DNA from: Thermoproteota archaeon
Lineage (GTDB): Archaea; Korarchaeota; Korarchaeia; Korarchaeales; Korarchaeaceae
DNA length: 34,555 bases
Direction: 5' to 3'
NCBI GenBank assembly: GCA_027492205.1
Contig: JAOZFN010000007.1
Coordinates: 76,271-110,825 of the forward strand
Each line of letters begins with the position of its first letter. The stretch's first letter is position 1. Made by a program: the position numbers and the translations under genes. The notes below the pieces were generated by a model, which saw only the letters and a program-made list of their open reading frames with translations, was not told the DNA's origin and made no database searches. Shown piece by piece: positions 15,858 through 23,227 of the stretch.

Positions 15858-16334
15858 ATGGACCTCACGGTCAGGGATCAGGAGTACCTGGAGGCGATGC
15901 TCTTTCTCCTGTGGAGAAAGGGGGCCATTCGGGTTGGGGACCTGGCCAGGGAACTCGGAGTCAAGCCGTCGAGCGTGGTGGACGCCCTGGAGAGACTCGC
16001 AGACAAGGGTCTCGTGGCCTACAGAAAGAGGGGAGAGATTTCGCTGACCAACTCGGGCCTTGAGATGGCTCAGGAGATAGCGAAGCGGCACGAGATTCTC
16101 AAAAGATTCTTCGTCGAGGTGCTGGGGATAAGTGAGGACATAGCTGAGAGGGACGCCTGCTATCTTGAGCACGGAATCCACAGAGAGACGCTTGAGAGGG
16201 TCCTACTCTTCCTAGAATTCATCTCTAAGTGCCCAAGGGATCAACCGAATTTCCTTCGACACTTTCAGCATTTCGTCGAGACGGGAGAATGCCCAGAGGA
16301 GTGCAGCAGGGGCGGGTCGGGCGAGGACCTTTGA
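15858..16334 (+). CDS. DtxR/IdeR-family iron-dependent repressor
   Basis: A 158-residue regulator: an N-terminal winged helix (VGDLARELGVKPSSVVDALERL) followed by the helical metal-binding and dimer domain. Aligned by eye with Bacillus MntR, likely ligands are Glu9, Glu12, His78, Cys101, Glu104 and His105. Cys at 101 matches DtxR/IdeR (Cys102, Glu105, His106) rather than the Glu of manganese-type MntR, which favours iron. The tail contains further cysteines (125, 145, 149) and no SH3-like third domain. The gene ends 44 bases before feoA, and that gap holds two palindromes that are its probable operators. The start is leader-poor, with no clear ribosome binding site. Confidence 0.88.
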   Translation: MDLTVRDQEYLEAMLFLLWRKGAIRVGDLARELGVKPSSVVDALERLADKGLVAYRKRGEISLTNSGLEMAQEIAKRHEILKRFFVEVLGISEDIAERDACYLEHGIHRETLERVLLFLEFISKCPRDQPNFLRHFQHFVETGECPEECSRGGSGEDL

Positions 16335-16338
16335 GAAA

Positions 16339-16366
16339 AACCTAAATATAATTTAGGTTAACCTAA
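16339..16366. promoter_or_regulatory. Overlapping DtxR-type operators around the feoA TATA box
   Basis: First palindrome: AACCTAAAT (16339-16347) and ATTTAGGTT (16351-16359) around ATA. Second: perfect TTAGGTTAACCTAA (16353-16366), sharing its left half with the first. The second closely resembles the DtxR/IdeR box (TTAGGTTAG-CTAACCTAA type). The TATA element AAATATA lies inside the first palindrome, so bound repressor would block TBP. The predicted transcript start is about 6 bases before the feoA ATG. Confidence 0.75.
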
Positions 16367-16377
16367 CAGGGTTATCC

Positions 16378-16698
16378 ATGGGGCGAGGGAGCGGGGAGGG
16401 CAAGGGTTATCTCAGGGCTGTCGAGTATCCCGCCGAAACCATCGGCAACGAGGTGGAGCGATTGTCGGGGCAGCCATTGATACCACTGTCCAACCTACCC
16501 CCCGGGGCTCGGGCCGTCGTCATAGAAATCAGGGCTGGCAGGGGGCTGACCAGGCGGCTGATGGAGATGGGGCTCCTGCCCGGAAGCGAGATAACCGTTC
16601 TATCCAACTCCGCAGGCCCCCTCCTCGTCTCCGTCCGAGGGGTCACCCTCTCCCTCGGCCGGGGGATTGCCTCGAAGGTCTTCGTTCAGCTCGCGTAA
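16378..16698 (+). CDS. feoA: FeoA, small SH3-like partner of the ferrous iron transporter
   Basis: A 106-residue protein whose last 75 residues are FeoA-like: IPLSNLPPGARAVVIEI, then GLTRRLMEMGLLPGSEITVL, VSVRGVTLSLGRGIASKVFV. The L-xx-MG-xx-PG core is the family hallmark. FeoA acts in the cytoplasm with FeoB. The first 30 residues (from the ATG at 16378) are an uncommon extension, but that ATG is the one next to the predicted transcript start. It lies directly behind the iron-box promoter and 15 bases before feoB. Confidence 0.9.
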   Translation: MGRGSGEGKGYLRAVEYPAETIGNEVERLSGQPLIPLSNLPPGARAVVIEIRAGRGLTRRLMEMGLLPGSEITVLSNSAGPLLVSVRGVTLSLGRGIASKVFVQLA

Positions 16699-16713
16699 GA
16701 GCGGGGGGTCGCC

Positions 16714-18837
16714 TTGAGAAGATCGAGCCAAGGCGATGAGATCGTAGTGGCGCTCGTGGCCAACCCCAACGTGGGGAAGAGCACCCTCTTCAACACGCTG
16801 ACTGGAGAGACTGCTCACGTGGCCAACTGGCCCGGGGTCACGGTGGGGGTGAACCAGGGGTACGTCGAGCACCACGGCATCCGACTGAAGATAGTCGACC
16901 TCCCGGGAACCTACGGGCTCTCGGTCGGGGCTAAGCAGGTCGCCGAGGCCATAACGGGTGAGTTCATCATCAGACACCAGCCGGACGTCGTTGTGGTTCT
17001 CGCAGATGCCACCGCCCTGGAGAGGACCCTGTACATGGCCGTTCTGGTGTTGGAGCTCACGGGCAGGGTCGTGCTGGCCGTAAACATGATGGATGTGGCT
17101 CAAAAGCGGGCGATTCACATCGATCTGGACGGCCTAGAGGGGGGTCTGGGGGTACCCGTCGTGGGGATCTCCGCCCTGAGGGGTATCGGTCTGGGCGTCC
17201 TACTTGACAGGATTCTCGACGTGGCTCAGGGTAGGGCCGGGAGGCGGCCCCTCCGGGTGGACTACGGTCCCCTCGAGCCGTACATAGCCGAGGTGGAGAG
17301 GCTCATCAGGGGCTGTGAGGCGCTGTCCGGCTACCCCCCGAGGTGGGCGGCCGTCAAGCTCGTGGAGGGGGACGAGGGGGTCGTCGAGACCCTCCGCAGG
17401 GCCGATCCCGCGCTCCTGAAGAGGGTGCTCGAGGTCAGGGGGCGGGCGGAAGGTGAGCTGAGGGCCGCCCCCGAGGAGATGATGGTCCAGGCGAGGTACT
17501 CCCTAGTCTCAAAGATCCTGGAAGGGAAGGTGAAGGTCACCAGGCTGGCCTCCCTCGGGCTGGCGGAGCGCCTGGACAAGATCGCCCTTCACCCGGTCGT
17601 GGGGCCGTTCTTCTCGCTGCTGGTCCTCTTCTCATCGTTCATCGCCGTGTTCGCCGTCAACACCGGCAGCCCCGTCGACATGCTGCTGGACTACCTCGGG
17701 CTGCACGGGGCGGCCGAGCTGGTCGGGGAGTACAGCCTCGTGTCTCTGATAAGCGGGCTATTCGACTCGCTGGCGGGCCTGATTGGGGGGATCCTCCTGC
17801 AGTCTGACAGCCCGGGGTGGCTCGCGTCTCTTCTGTCTGAGGGGGTCGTGTCTGGGCTTGGCCTCGTGCTGAGCTTCCTCCCCCTCGTGTTCACGGTGTT
17901 CCTCCTGCTGGGCATCCTCCAAGACAGCGGAATCATGTCCAGGGTCGCGGTCATCCTCGACAGGTTCTTCAGGAGGTTCGGCGTAAGCGGTAGGGCCGTG
18001 TTCCCCGCGGTTCTTGGGTTCGGATGCAACGTCCCAGCGATCCTGGCGACGAGAGCAATGGACGACGACAGGGAGAGGATAGTGACCGCCCTGGCGGCTC
18101 CGATGATACCGTGCCAGGCCAGGCTGATAGTCACCGTGGCCCTGGCGGCGTCAATCGCCCAGACCCCCGCAGGGCAGGCGGCTGTGCTGGTGGGGCTCTA
18201 CGCCGTTCAGGTCGCGCTCTACCTGCTGACCGCCCTGGTCATGAACAGGCTGATCTTCAAGACCTCTGTGGCTCCCGACCTCCTCCTGGAGATACCCCCC
18301 TACCACACCCCAAGCCTGAAGGTGGCCTGGTGGTACGCGAGGACCAACTCCCTACACTTTCTGAAGAAGGCGGGAACGATAATCTTCGGGGCAAACCTCG
18401 TCTTCTGGGTTCTGCTCCACCTGGGTCCTGAGGGCTTCGTAGAGGGCGCCGAGATTCCCGCGACAAGCGTGGGCGCTTTGTTAGGACGGGCCCTCGAGCC
18501 CATCGGAACCCTGTTTGGCCTCGGAGACTGGAGGGTAATGCTCGCCCTGATCTCAGGCTTCATAGCGAGAGAGGCCGTTCTGACGACTCTAGCAGCGGTG
18601 ACGGGGGTCGGTGATCCCCTGCAGGCCGTGTCGGCGCTGGGTCTCACGCCCGCGCAGGCCCTGTCTCTCGCAATTCTGAGCATGGCGTATACCCCGTGCG
18701 CAGCCACACTCGCGGTGATAAAGCAGGAAGTCAGGCTTGTTGGCCTGTTAATCAAGCAGCTGGTCTATCAGTTGACGGTTGCGGTGGTCTTAGCCGCAAC
18801 GGTGTACTGGGGGGCCGTGATACTGGGGATGTCATAA
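16714..18837 (+). CDS. feoB: FeoB, ferrous iron transporter with N-terminal G domain
   Basis: A 707-residue membrane transporter for Fe(II). The G domain shows G1 NPNVGKST (17-24), a Thr-containing NWPGVTV switch I, G3 DLPG (62-65), G4 NMMD (124-127) and G5 SALRG, then a helical GDI-like domain. The membrane part has the two Gate repeats, including GFGCNVPAILATRAM and AMIPCQARL-type sequence with the conserved Cys residues. Length is normal. The start is TTG at 16714, with GGGGGG 7 bases upstream. It is co-transcribed with feoA and predicted to be iron-repressed. One base separates its stop from the convergent dedA stop. Confidence 0.96.
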   Translation: MRRSSQGDEIVVALVANPNVGKSTLFNTLTGETAHVANWPGVTVGVNQGYVEHHGIRLKIVDLPGTYGLSVGAKQVAEAITGEFIIRHQPDVVVVLADATALERTLYMAVLVLELTGRVVLAVNMMDVAQKRAIHIDLDGLEGGLGVPVVGISALRGIGLGVLLDRILDVAQGRAGRRPLRVDYGPLEPYIAEVERLIRGCEALSGYPPRWAAVKLVEGDEGVVETLRRADPALLKRVLEVRGRAEGELRAAPEEMMVQARYSLVSKILEGKVKVTRLASLGLAERLDKIALHPVVGPFFSLLVLFSSFIAVFAVNTGSPVDMLLDYLGLHGAAELVGEYSLVSLISGLFDSLAGLIGGILLQSDSPGWLASLLSEGVVSGLGLVLSFLPLVFTVFLLLGILQDSGIMSRVAVILDRFFRRFGVSGRAVFPAVLGFGCNVPAILATRAMDDDRERIVTALAAPMIPCQARLIVTVALAASIAQTPAGQAAVLVGLYAVQVALYLLTALVMNRLIFKTSVAPDLLLEIPPYHTPSLKVAWWYARTNSLHFLKKAGTIIFGANLVFWVLLHLGPEGFVEGAEIPATSVGALLGRALEPIGTLFGLGDWRVMLALISGFIAREAVLTTLAAVTGVGDPLQAVSALGLTPAQALSLAILSMAYTPCAATLAVIKQEVRLVGLLIKQLVYQLTVAVVLAATVYWGAVILGMS

Positions 18838-18838
18838 G

Positions 18839-19429
18839 TCAGCGGCCCCTGAGCTTCAGAGAAACGTAGACCACCGCGGCGATCACTATGATGACGGAAA
18901 CCGGCTCTAGGTAGGCCTTCACCATTACCCAGTTCTCCTCCAAGACTACTCCCGCCCACACCAGCGCCGCGTTCCACGGGACGGAGCCGGCGATCGTGGT
19001 GAGCACGAGGGTGGTGAGTCCCACGCCGGCCATCCCGGCCGGAAGGGATATCACCGTCCTGACTACGGGGGCCATCCTGCCAATGAGGAGGGCGACAGCC
19101 CCCCTCTCCTGAAAGAAGTTCTCAGCGACGCGAAGGTGGTCCTCTTCAATCCACGGAATCCTCAAGACCGCTCTCCGACCCCACCTCCTCCCCACATAGT
19201 AGGCAACGGCCGAGCCCAGCAGATTACCCAAGACTCCCGCCGCAACCACACCGGCGAAGCTCATCTCTCCCCTAGCGACGAGAAATCCGGCAAAAGGCAT
19301 TACGATCTCGCTGGGAACGGGCATCAGGGCGCTCTCAAGCGCCATGAGGGCGACTATTGCCGGGTAGGATCCGGCGGCTATTGCGTTCACCATCGCCTCT
19401 ACGACCCGCTCCAGCAGACCTCCAAGCAT
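18839..19429 (-). CDS. DedA-family membrane protein
   Basis: A 196-residue protein with about five membrane spans and the DedA signature: ESALMPVPSEIVMPFAG (with the conserved E and P-x-P-x-E), GNLLGSAVAYYVGRRWG, and RMAPVVRTVISLPAGMAG (the R-x-x-P-x-x-R motif). DedA proteins are thought to move lipids or act with the proton motive force. It is the last gene of a four-gene minus-strand operon, starting 13 bases after the fumarase beta stop. A functional link to fumarase is not evident and may be only co-transcription. Confidence 0.88.
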   Translation of the reverse strand: MLGGLLERVVEAMVNAIAAGSYPAIVALMALESALMPVPSEIVMPFAGFLVARGEMSFAGVVAAGVLGNLLGSAVAYYVGRRWGRRAVLRIPWIEEDHLRVAENFFQERGAVALLIGRMAPVVRTVISLPAGMAGVGLTTLVLTTIAGSVPWNAALVWAGVVLEENWVMVKAYLEPVSVIIVIAAVVYVSLKLRGR

Positions 19430-19442
19430 ACGGAGAGCCCCC

Positions 19443-20033
19443 TCAACCGAGCGCCAGGCGCTCGGCCCTCCTCCTCGCCTCCTCTAGAACCTCCTGATAG
19501 AGGTTGCGGCCCGTTGAATCTATCGTCACGGTCAGCGGGCCGAACTCGTCGACCTCCACCACCCACATGGCCTCTGGGACGCCCAAGTCGAGCCAGTGGA
19601 CAGCAACGACTCTCCTGACGCTGGCAACCGCTAAGGCGCTCACGCCACCTGGGTGTTGAGCGTAGACCGCCCCGAACCTCCTCAGGGCCTCCGTGGTCTT
19701 CTGGAACATGCCTCCCTTGCCCACGACCATCCTGACCCCAAACCTCTCGATGAACTCGGCCTCAAGGTCCTCCATGCGGGCGCTGGTGGTCGGACCGAAC
19801 CCGTAGATCCTCCACTCGCCACCCTCCTCTCTCACTATCGGGCCGCAGTGGTAGACGACGCCGCCCTCCAGGTCGACGGGGATCTCCTCGCCTTTTCGGG
19901 CGAGTTCCAGGGCCCTCCTGTGCGCCTGGTCCCTGGCCGTGACTATGACCCCGGAGACATAGACTACGTCTCCCACCCTGAGCGCCCTAGCCTCCTCCCC
20001 AGAGATGGGAGTAGTGAGGCGGTACTCCGCCAT
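19443..20033 (-). CDS. Class I fumarate hydratase, beta subunit
   Basis: A 196-residue C-terminal subunit of the two-subunit Fe-S fumarase, which interconverts fumarate and malate. Diagnostic blocks are LRVGDVVYVSGVIVTARDQAH, FGPTTSARM, GKGGM and DLGVPEAMWVVEV with FGPLTVTIDSTGRNLY. The ATG at 20033 follows GGAGGGG; GTG at 20039 is an in-frame alternative. The alpha subunit gene ends 15 bases upstream. The tartrate dehydratase beta subunit is related and cannot be fully ruled out. Confidence 0.92.
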   Translation of the reverse strand: MAEYRLTTPISGEEARALRVGDVVYVSGVIVTARDQAHRRALELARKGEEIPVDLEGGVVYHCGPIVREEGGEWRIYGFGPTTSARMEDLEAEFIERFGVRMVVGKGGMFQKTTEALRRFGAVYAQHPGGVSALAVASVRRVVAVHWLDLGVPEAMWVVEVDEFGPLTVTIDSTGRNLYQEVLEEARRRAERLALG

Positions 20034-20048
20034 CTTCACCCCTCCACA

Positions 20049-20906
20049 TCAGGGCTCCAATATCTCGTAAGAGCCGTCTGGCCTGAACTCCACGAGGGCC
20101 CTCCTGGCCGCCCAGCATATCATCGATACGCCCACCGGCAGGCTCGCCGGATGCCTGTGAAGCCACTCCACGTGAACGCCCAGCGCGTAGGTCCTCCCGC
20201 CCAGCCCCATCGGTCCCATGCCAAGGGAGTTTATCTCCTCCAGAAGTCTCTCTTCGAGCTCTGCCACGGTGGAATCAGGGCTCTTGGTGCCGAGGGGCCT
20301 CATTGTGGCCCTCTTCGCGACCTTGAGCGCCGCGTCCGCCCCCCCGCCCACGCCAACCCCGACTATCACGGGCGGGCAGGGCTTGGGACCTGCCCTCAAG
20401 GCAGCGTCTATGACGGCCCTCTCGATTCCGGCGATTCCCCTGGACGGGCTGAGCATGTAGAGCGCCGAGACATTCTCGCTCCCTCCCCCCTTCGCCAGGT
20501 ACCTCACCCTGAGGCCGTCTCCCTCGACGACATCCCAGTGGATGATCGGGACCCCCCGTCCGGTGTTGTCGCCCGAGTTCTCGTTGGTCCACGGGTTCAC
20601 GGCGTTGGGCCTGAGGGGTACCTCCTCCGTCGCCCTCCTAACGGCCGATAGTATCGCCTCTCGCACTCCCGCCTTCAGGGGAAACCCCTCTCCAAGTTCC
20701 ACGTAGAAGGTCGGGGTGCCCGTGTCCTGACAGATGGGAAGACCCCCCTCCTCGGCTGCCCTCAGGTTTCTCAGTATGGCCTCCAAGATAGATCTCGCCA
20801 TGGGAGAGGTCTCCCGCTCCAATGCATCCTCCAGAGCCTTCTGCACGTCGGAGGGCAGCCGAATGGCCGCTCTCCTGATCGCCCGGTAGATCCCCTCCTC
20901 CACCAC
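20049..20906 (-). CDS. Class I fumarate hydratase, alpha subunit (4Fe-4S)
   Basis: A 285-residue catalytic subunit. The three cluster-binding cysteines expected for class I hydro-lyases are visible: Cys59 in PICQDTGTPTF, Cys177 in GPKPCPPVIVG and Cys264 in MICWAARR. GGGSENVSALYML and GMGPMGLGG are also typical, as is HPASLPV. It pairs with the downstream beta subunit to form an oxygen-sensitive fumarase of the reductive or oxidative TCA branch. The start is GTG at 20906, with a second GTG next to it. The aminotransferase stop is 18 bases upstream. Confidence 0.93.
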   Translation of the reverse strand: MVEEGIYRAIRRAAIRLPSDVQKALEDALERETSPMARSILEAILRNLRAAEEGGLPICQDTGTPTFYVELGEGFPLKAGVREAILSAVRRATEEVPLRPNAVNPWTNENSGDNTGRGVPIIHWDVVEGDGLRVRYLAKGGGSENVSALYMLSPSRGIAGIERAVIDAALRAGPKPCPPVIVGVGVGGGADAALKVAKRATMRPLGTKSPDSTVAELEERLLEEINSLGMGPMGLGGRTYALGVHVEWLHRHPASLPVGVSMICWAARRALVEFRPDGSYEILEP

Positions 20907-20924
20907 CTCGGCGAGCAGGCACCA

Positions 20925-22229
20925 TCACCCCGACAGGTGGGAGGCCAGGAGCCTGCCGAGCCTAGTGATCCCCTGCCTTATCTCTTCCGGTGTCAAGTAG
21001 CTGTATCCCAGCCTCATCCCGTGCTTCCTAGGCCTCAGGGGCTCTAGGCTGTTCGTCTCCGGCTCGTATGAATATCCAAAGGGCGGGTAGAACGCCGACC
21101 CGGGCACGTAGGAGACGTCGTTCTTCAGGGCGACCTCGTTGAGGAACCAGTCGGAGTCGAAGTCCCTCTCGTCGGCGGACCACCAGATGAAGAATCCGCC
21201 CGTGGGAGTCGTCCTGTGCCCCGGAGGGAAGCTCTCGTCTATCGACTCCTCCATTGCCTCGCACCTCTCCCTGTAGCCCTCCCTGACCCTCAGGATATGC
21301 TCGTCGAAGTACTTCTCGTAGTACATGAGGGCCAGCTTCTGCATCAGGGTGGGCGTGCAGAGGTCCATGTACCCCTTAGCCTTCACCACCTGCTCCTTGA
21401 GCTTCGGAGGCATGTAGCTGTAGCCCACCCTGAAGACGGCCACCTCCTTGCTGGTGCTCCTCTGGTAGATCACGTACTCGTTGTTCTTGTCGTAGTACTT
21501 TATGGGCCTGTGGGGTTCTCCCCTGAACTGAATCTCCCTGTAGGCCGCGTCCTCTAATATGAAGGTCCCGATGCTCGCCGCCAGGTCGAAGAACTCCTTT
21601 CTGCGGCTCTCTGGCATTGTGGTGCCGGTGGGGTTGTCGGAGTCGGGGACCAGGTAGATGAGCTTCGGCTTCGAGCCCAGTTCCCTCTCTGCCAGCCCAA
21701 TGGCCGCCTCGACGTACTCGGGGACGACGCCGTCCGCGTCGGCCGGCACGGTCACGATCTTGGCCTGGAACTTGGCCGCCACGTTCACGAACCCTAGGTA
21801 GGCGGGCCTCTGAGTTATTATGACGTCGCCTGGATCGATCAGAGAGTCTAAGATAGCGTAGAGCGCCTGCTGGGAACCCGTGGTTATGATGATGTCCCTC
21901 CACCCCTCCTCGGGGTCGATCTCCAGCCCGTCTCTGGCCCTGAGCATCTTCCTGGCCAGGAGCTCTCTGAGTTCGGGAAGGCCCTCAGAGGGCCCGTAGT
22001 TGAAGTGCTCTATTATCTGCCTCTGCTCGCCTCGTAGGAGGAGGTCCATCTCCTCTAAGCCCAGCTCGACCAACAGACGCGGGAACACCCCGGTGGGGAG
22101 TACTCCCGGCTTGCCTCCGGCGAAGTAGTACCTCACCTTAACCCTGAGAAGCCTCCTTATCTCAGACTCCGGGATCAGGCGGGTCCAGGTGGCGAAGTCG
22201 AAGGCGACCGGCAGCTCCTCGCCTGCCAA
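20925..22229 (-). CDS. PLP-dependent aminotransferase, LysN/multi-substrate fold type I
   Basis: A 434-residue fold-type-I enzyme of the class I/II aminotransferase family. Visible are YGPSEGLPELRELLA, ITTGSQQALYAILDSLIDPGD, VPDSDNPTGTTM (the usual N-P-T-G), EDAAYREI, and STSKEVAVFRVGY with the PLP Lys261 and Arg267. These resemble archaeal 2-aminoadipate or branched/aromatic aminotransferases. The substrate cannot be told from sequence. The start is TTG at 22229 with GGTGTGAG close upstream. TATA-like GTTTAAATC at 22268-22276 would drive the operon aminotransferase-fumarase alpha-fumarase beta-dedA. C4-dicarboxylate metabolism next to an aminotransferase would fit aspartate or alanine turnover, but that is inference. 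Confidence 0.85.
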   Translation of the reverse strand: MAGEELPVAFDFATWTRLIPESEIRRLLRVKVRYYFAGGKPGVLPTGVFPRLLVELGLEEMDLLLRGEQRQIIEHFNYGPSEGLPELRELLARKMLRARDGLEIDPEEGWRDIIITTGSQQALYAILDSLIDPGDVIITQRPAYLGFVNVAAKFQAKIVTVPADADGVVPEYVEAAIGLAERELGSKPKLIYLVPDSDNPTGTTMPESRRKEFFDLAASIGTFILEDAAYREIQFRGEPHRPIKYYDKNNEYVIYQRSTSKEVAVFRVGYSYMPPKLKEQVVKAKGYMDLCTPTLMQKLALMYYEKYFDEHILRVREGYRERCEAMEESIDESFPPGHRTTPTGGFFIWWSADERDFDSDWFLNEVALKNDVSYVPGSAFYPPFGYSYEPETNSLEPLRPRKHGMRLGYSYLTPEEIRQGITRLGRLLASHLSG

Positions 22230-22349
22230 AACTCACACCCGTCAGGACGCCACCTATACTGTTAATGATTTAAACCCTATCTATGCGGCAAGGCGCCGCC
22301 GAACGGCCTAGGTCTCCGGGAGATCCGTCGGGGCGCTATACCGGGGTCC

Positions 22350-22372
22350 AAAAAATGTAGGGGCTTGGCCCC
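22350..22372 (-). terminator. Hairpin and T-run after the SSB gene
   Basis: On the minus strand GGGGC and GCCCC pair across a 3-base loop (22360-22372), followed after TACA by TTTTTT (22350-22355). It starts three bases beyond the SSB stop codon. Both a bacterial-like hairpin and the archaeal T-run signal are present. Confidence 0.65.
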
Positions 22373-22374
22373 GC

Positions 22375-22815
22375 CTACCAGCGAGGCCTCCGGTAGGAGC
22401 TCCCACCCTGATAGTGGCTTCCGCCCCTCCCGTAGCCCCTGCCCCCTCTCCTCCTTGGGCGCCAGCCCTCCGGGGCTTCGGGAGACTCGTCGGGGATCTG
22501 ATCAGCGGGCACGACCTCGGAGTCCTCGAGGGTCCTGATCGCGCCCCTCTGCCCGACGTTCAACTGAACCTTGCCCCTGAAGGCCGTCGTGAATCCGTTC
22601 TGGACCTCTATAACCTGGCCCTCTGAGACCGATCCGGCGTGCTCCCCCCAGAGGGTGAGCTTTATCCGGCCGGTCTCGTCACCGATGACGGCCTCGGACA
22701 AGGTTCTAAAACCAGACCTGGTTTCCACATCTCTCGTCTCGCCGACCTCGAGGACCCGGCCCTTGACGTTCACGCCGTCCTCGCCGGGCCTGAGATCGGA
22801 AATCTTCTTCTCCAT
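22375..22815 (-). CDS. ssb: Sulfolobus-type single-stranded DNA binding protein
   Basis: A 146-residue protein with one OB fold (about residues 1-115) and a Gly/Arg/Tyr-rich tail. The stretch VNVKGRVLEVGETRDVETR, GDETGRIKLTLWGEHAG and the GQVIEVQNGFTTAFRGK-type block match, from memory, the crenarchaeal SSB of Sulfolobus almost position by position. The tail (RRRGGRGYGRGGSHYQGG) is basic, whereas the Sulfolobus one ends in acidic residues. It coats single-stranded DNA in replication and repair. The ATG at 22815 gives the family N-terminus MEKKISDLRPG; a longer in-frame extension runs into tatA on the other strand. An AAATTTAAAC TATA-like element at 22860-22870 lies between it and tatA. Confidence 0.92.
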   Translation of the reverse strand: MEKKISDLRPGEDGVNVKGRVLEVGETRDVETRSGFRTLSEAVIGDETGRIKLTLWGEHAGSVSEGQVIEVQNGFTTAFRGKVQLNVGQRGAIRTLEDSEVVPADQIPDESPEAPEGWRPRRRGGRGYGRGGSHYQGGSSYRRPRW

Positions 22816-22860
22816 CTGGCCCGCACTTCCTCGGTTCGTTGGTATCGCCGGCCCTCGGTG

Positions 22861-22870
22861 AAATTTAAAC
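22861..22870. promoter_or_regulatory. TATA-like element shared by ssb and tatA
   Basis: AAATTTAAAC is symmetric enough to serve both strands. It is 46 bases ahead of the ssb ATG and about 70 bases ahead of the tatA start. Assigned by composition and spacing only. Confidence 0.4.
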
Positions 22871-22939
22871 GTGCGGCGGGGTGGCGCCGCAGCCCGGTGT
22901 GGGCCCGGCCGCCCGCGACCTGCGGGAAGGTGATCGGCG

Positions 22940-23227
22940 TTGTTCGACCTGGGTCCCTCGGAGATACTCCTGCTGATGATCCTAGCCCTCATATTGTTCG
23001 GCCCCAGCAAACTTCCTGAGCTCGGGAGGAGCTTAGGAGAGGCCTTGAGGGAGTTCAGAGAGGCCTCTCAGGGGAGACCTGCCCAGACCACTCCGGTGGC
23101 CCAAGAGATCCCTGGAGTCGGGGGGAAGACCGTCAGAGACCTGGCAAGGGATCTGGGGATTGACACGAGCGGAAAGAGCGACGAGGAGCTTGAGAGGCTT
23201 ATCCGAGGTCTGCTCAAGGCCCGGTAA
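22940..23227 (+). CDS. tatA: TatA-like twin-arginine translocase subunit
   Basis: A 95-residue protein that forms the export pore of the Tat system. The N-terminus MFDLGPSEILLLMILALILFG has one membrane span, then the FGPSKLPELGRSLGEALREFREA amphipathic helix with the conserved F-G-P-x-K-x-P-E-L-G hinge. The charged tail is typical, though it ends in a small folded-looking segment (VRDLARDLGIDTSGKSDEELERLI). The start is TTG at 22940 with GGAAGGTGAT upstream. It is convergent with tatC and overlaps it by 14 bases. Confidence 0.92.
   Translation: MFDLGPSEILLLMILALILFGPSKLPELGRSLGEALREFREASQGRPAQTTPVAQEIPGVGGKTVRDLARDLGIDTSGKSDEELERLIRGLLKAR

Noticed and set aside
22260-22374. Possible tRNA or small RNA between the aminotransferase and SSB genes
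   Set aside because: No cloverleaf or tRNA T-loop motif was found; the region holds a promoter on one side and a terminator hairpin on the other.
22816-23010. Longer N-terminus of the SSB
   Set aside because: It crosses the tatA start and shared promoter, and the family N-terminus begins at 22815.
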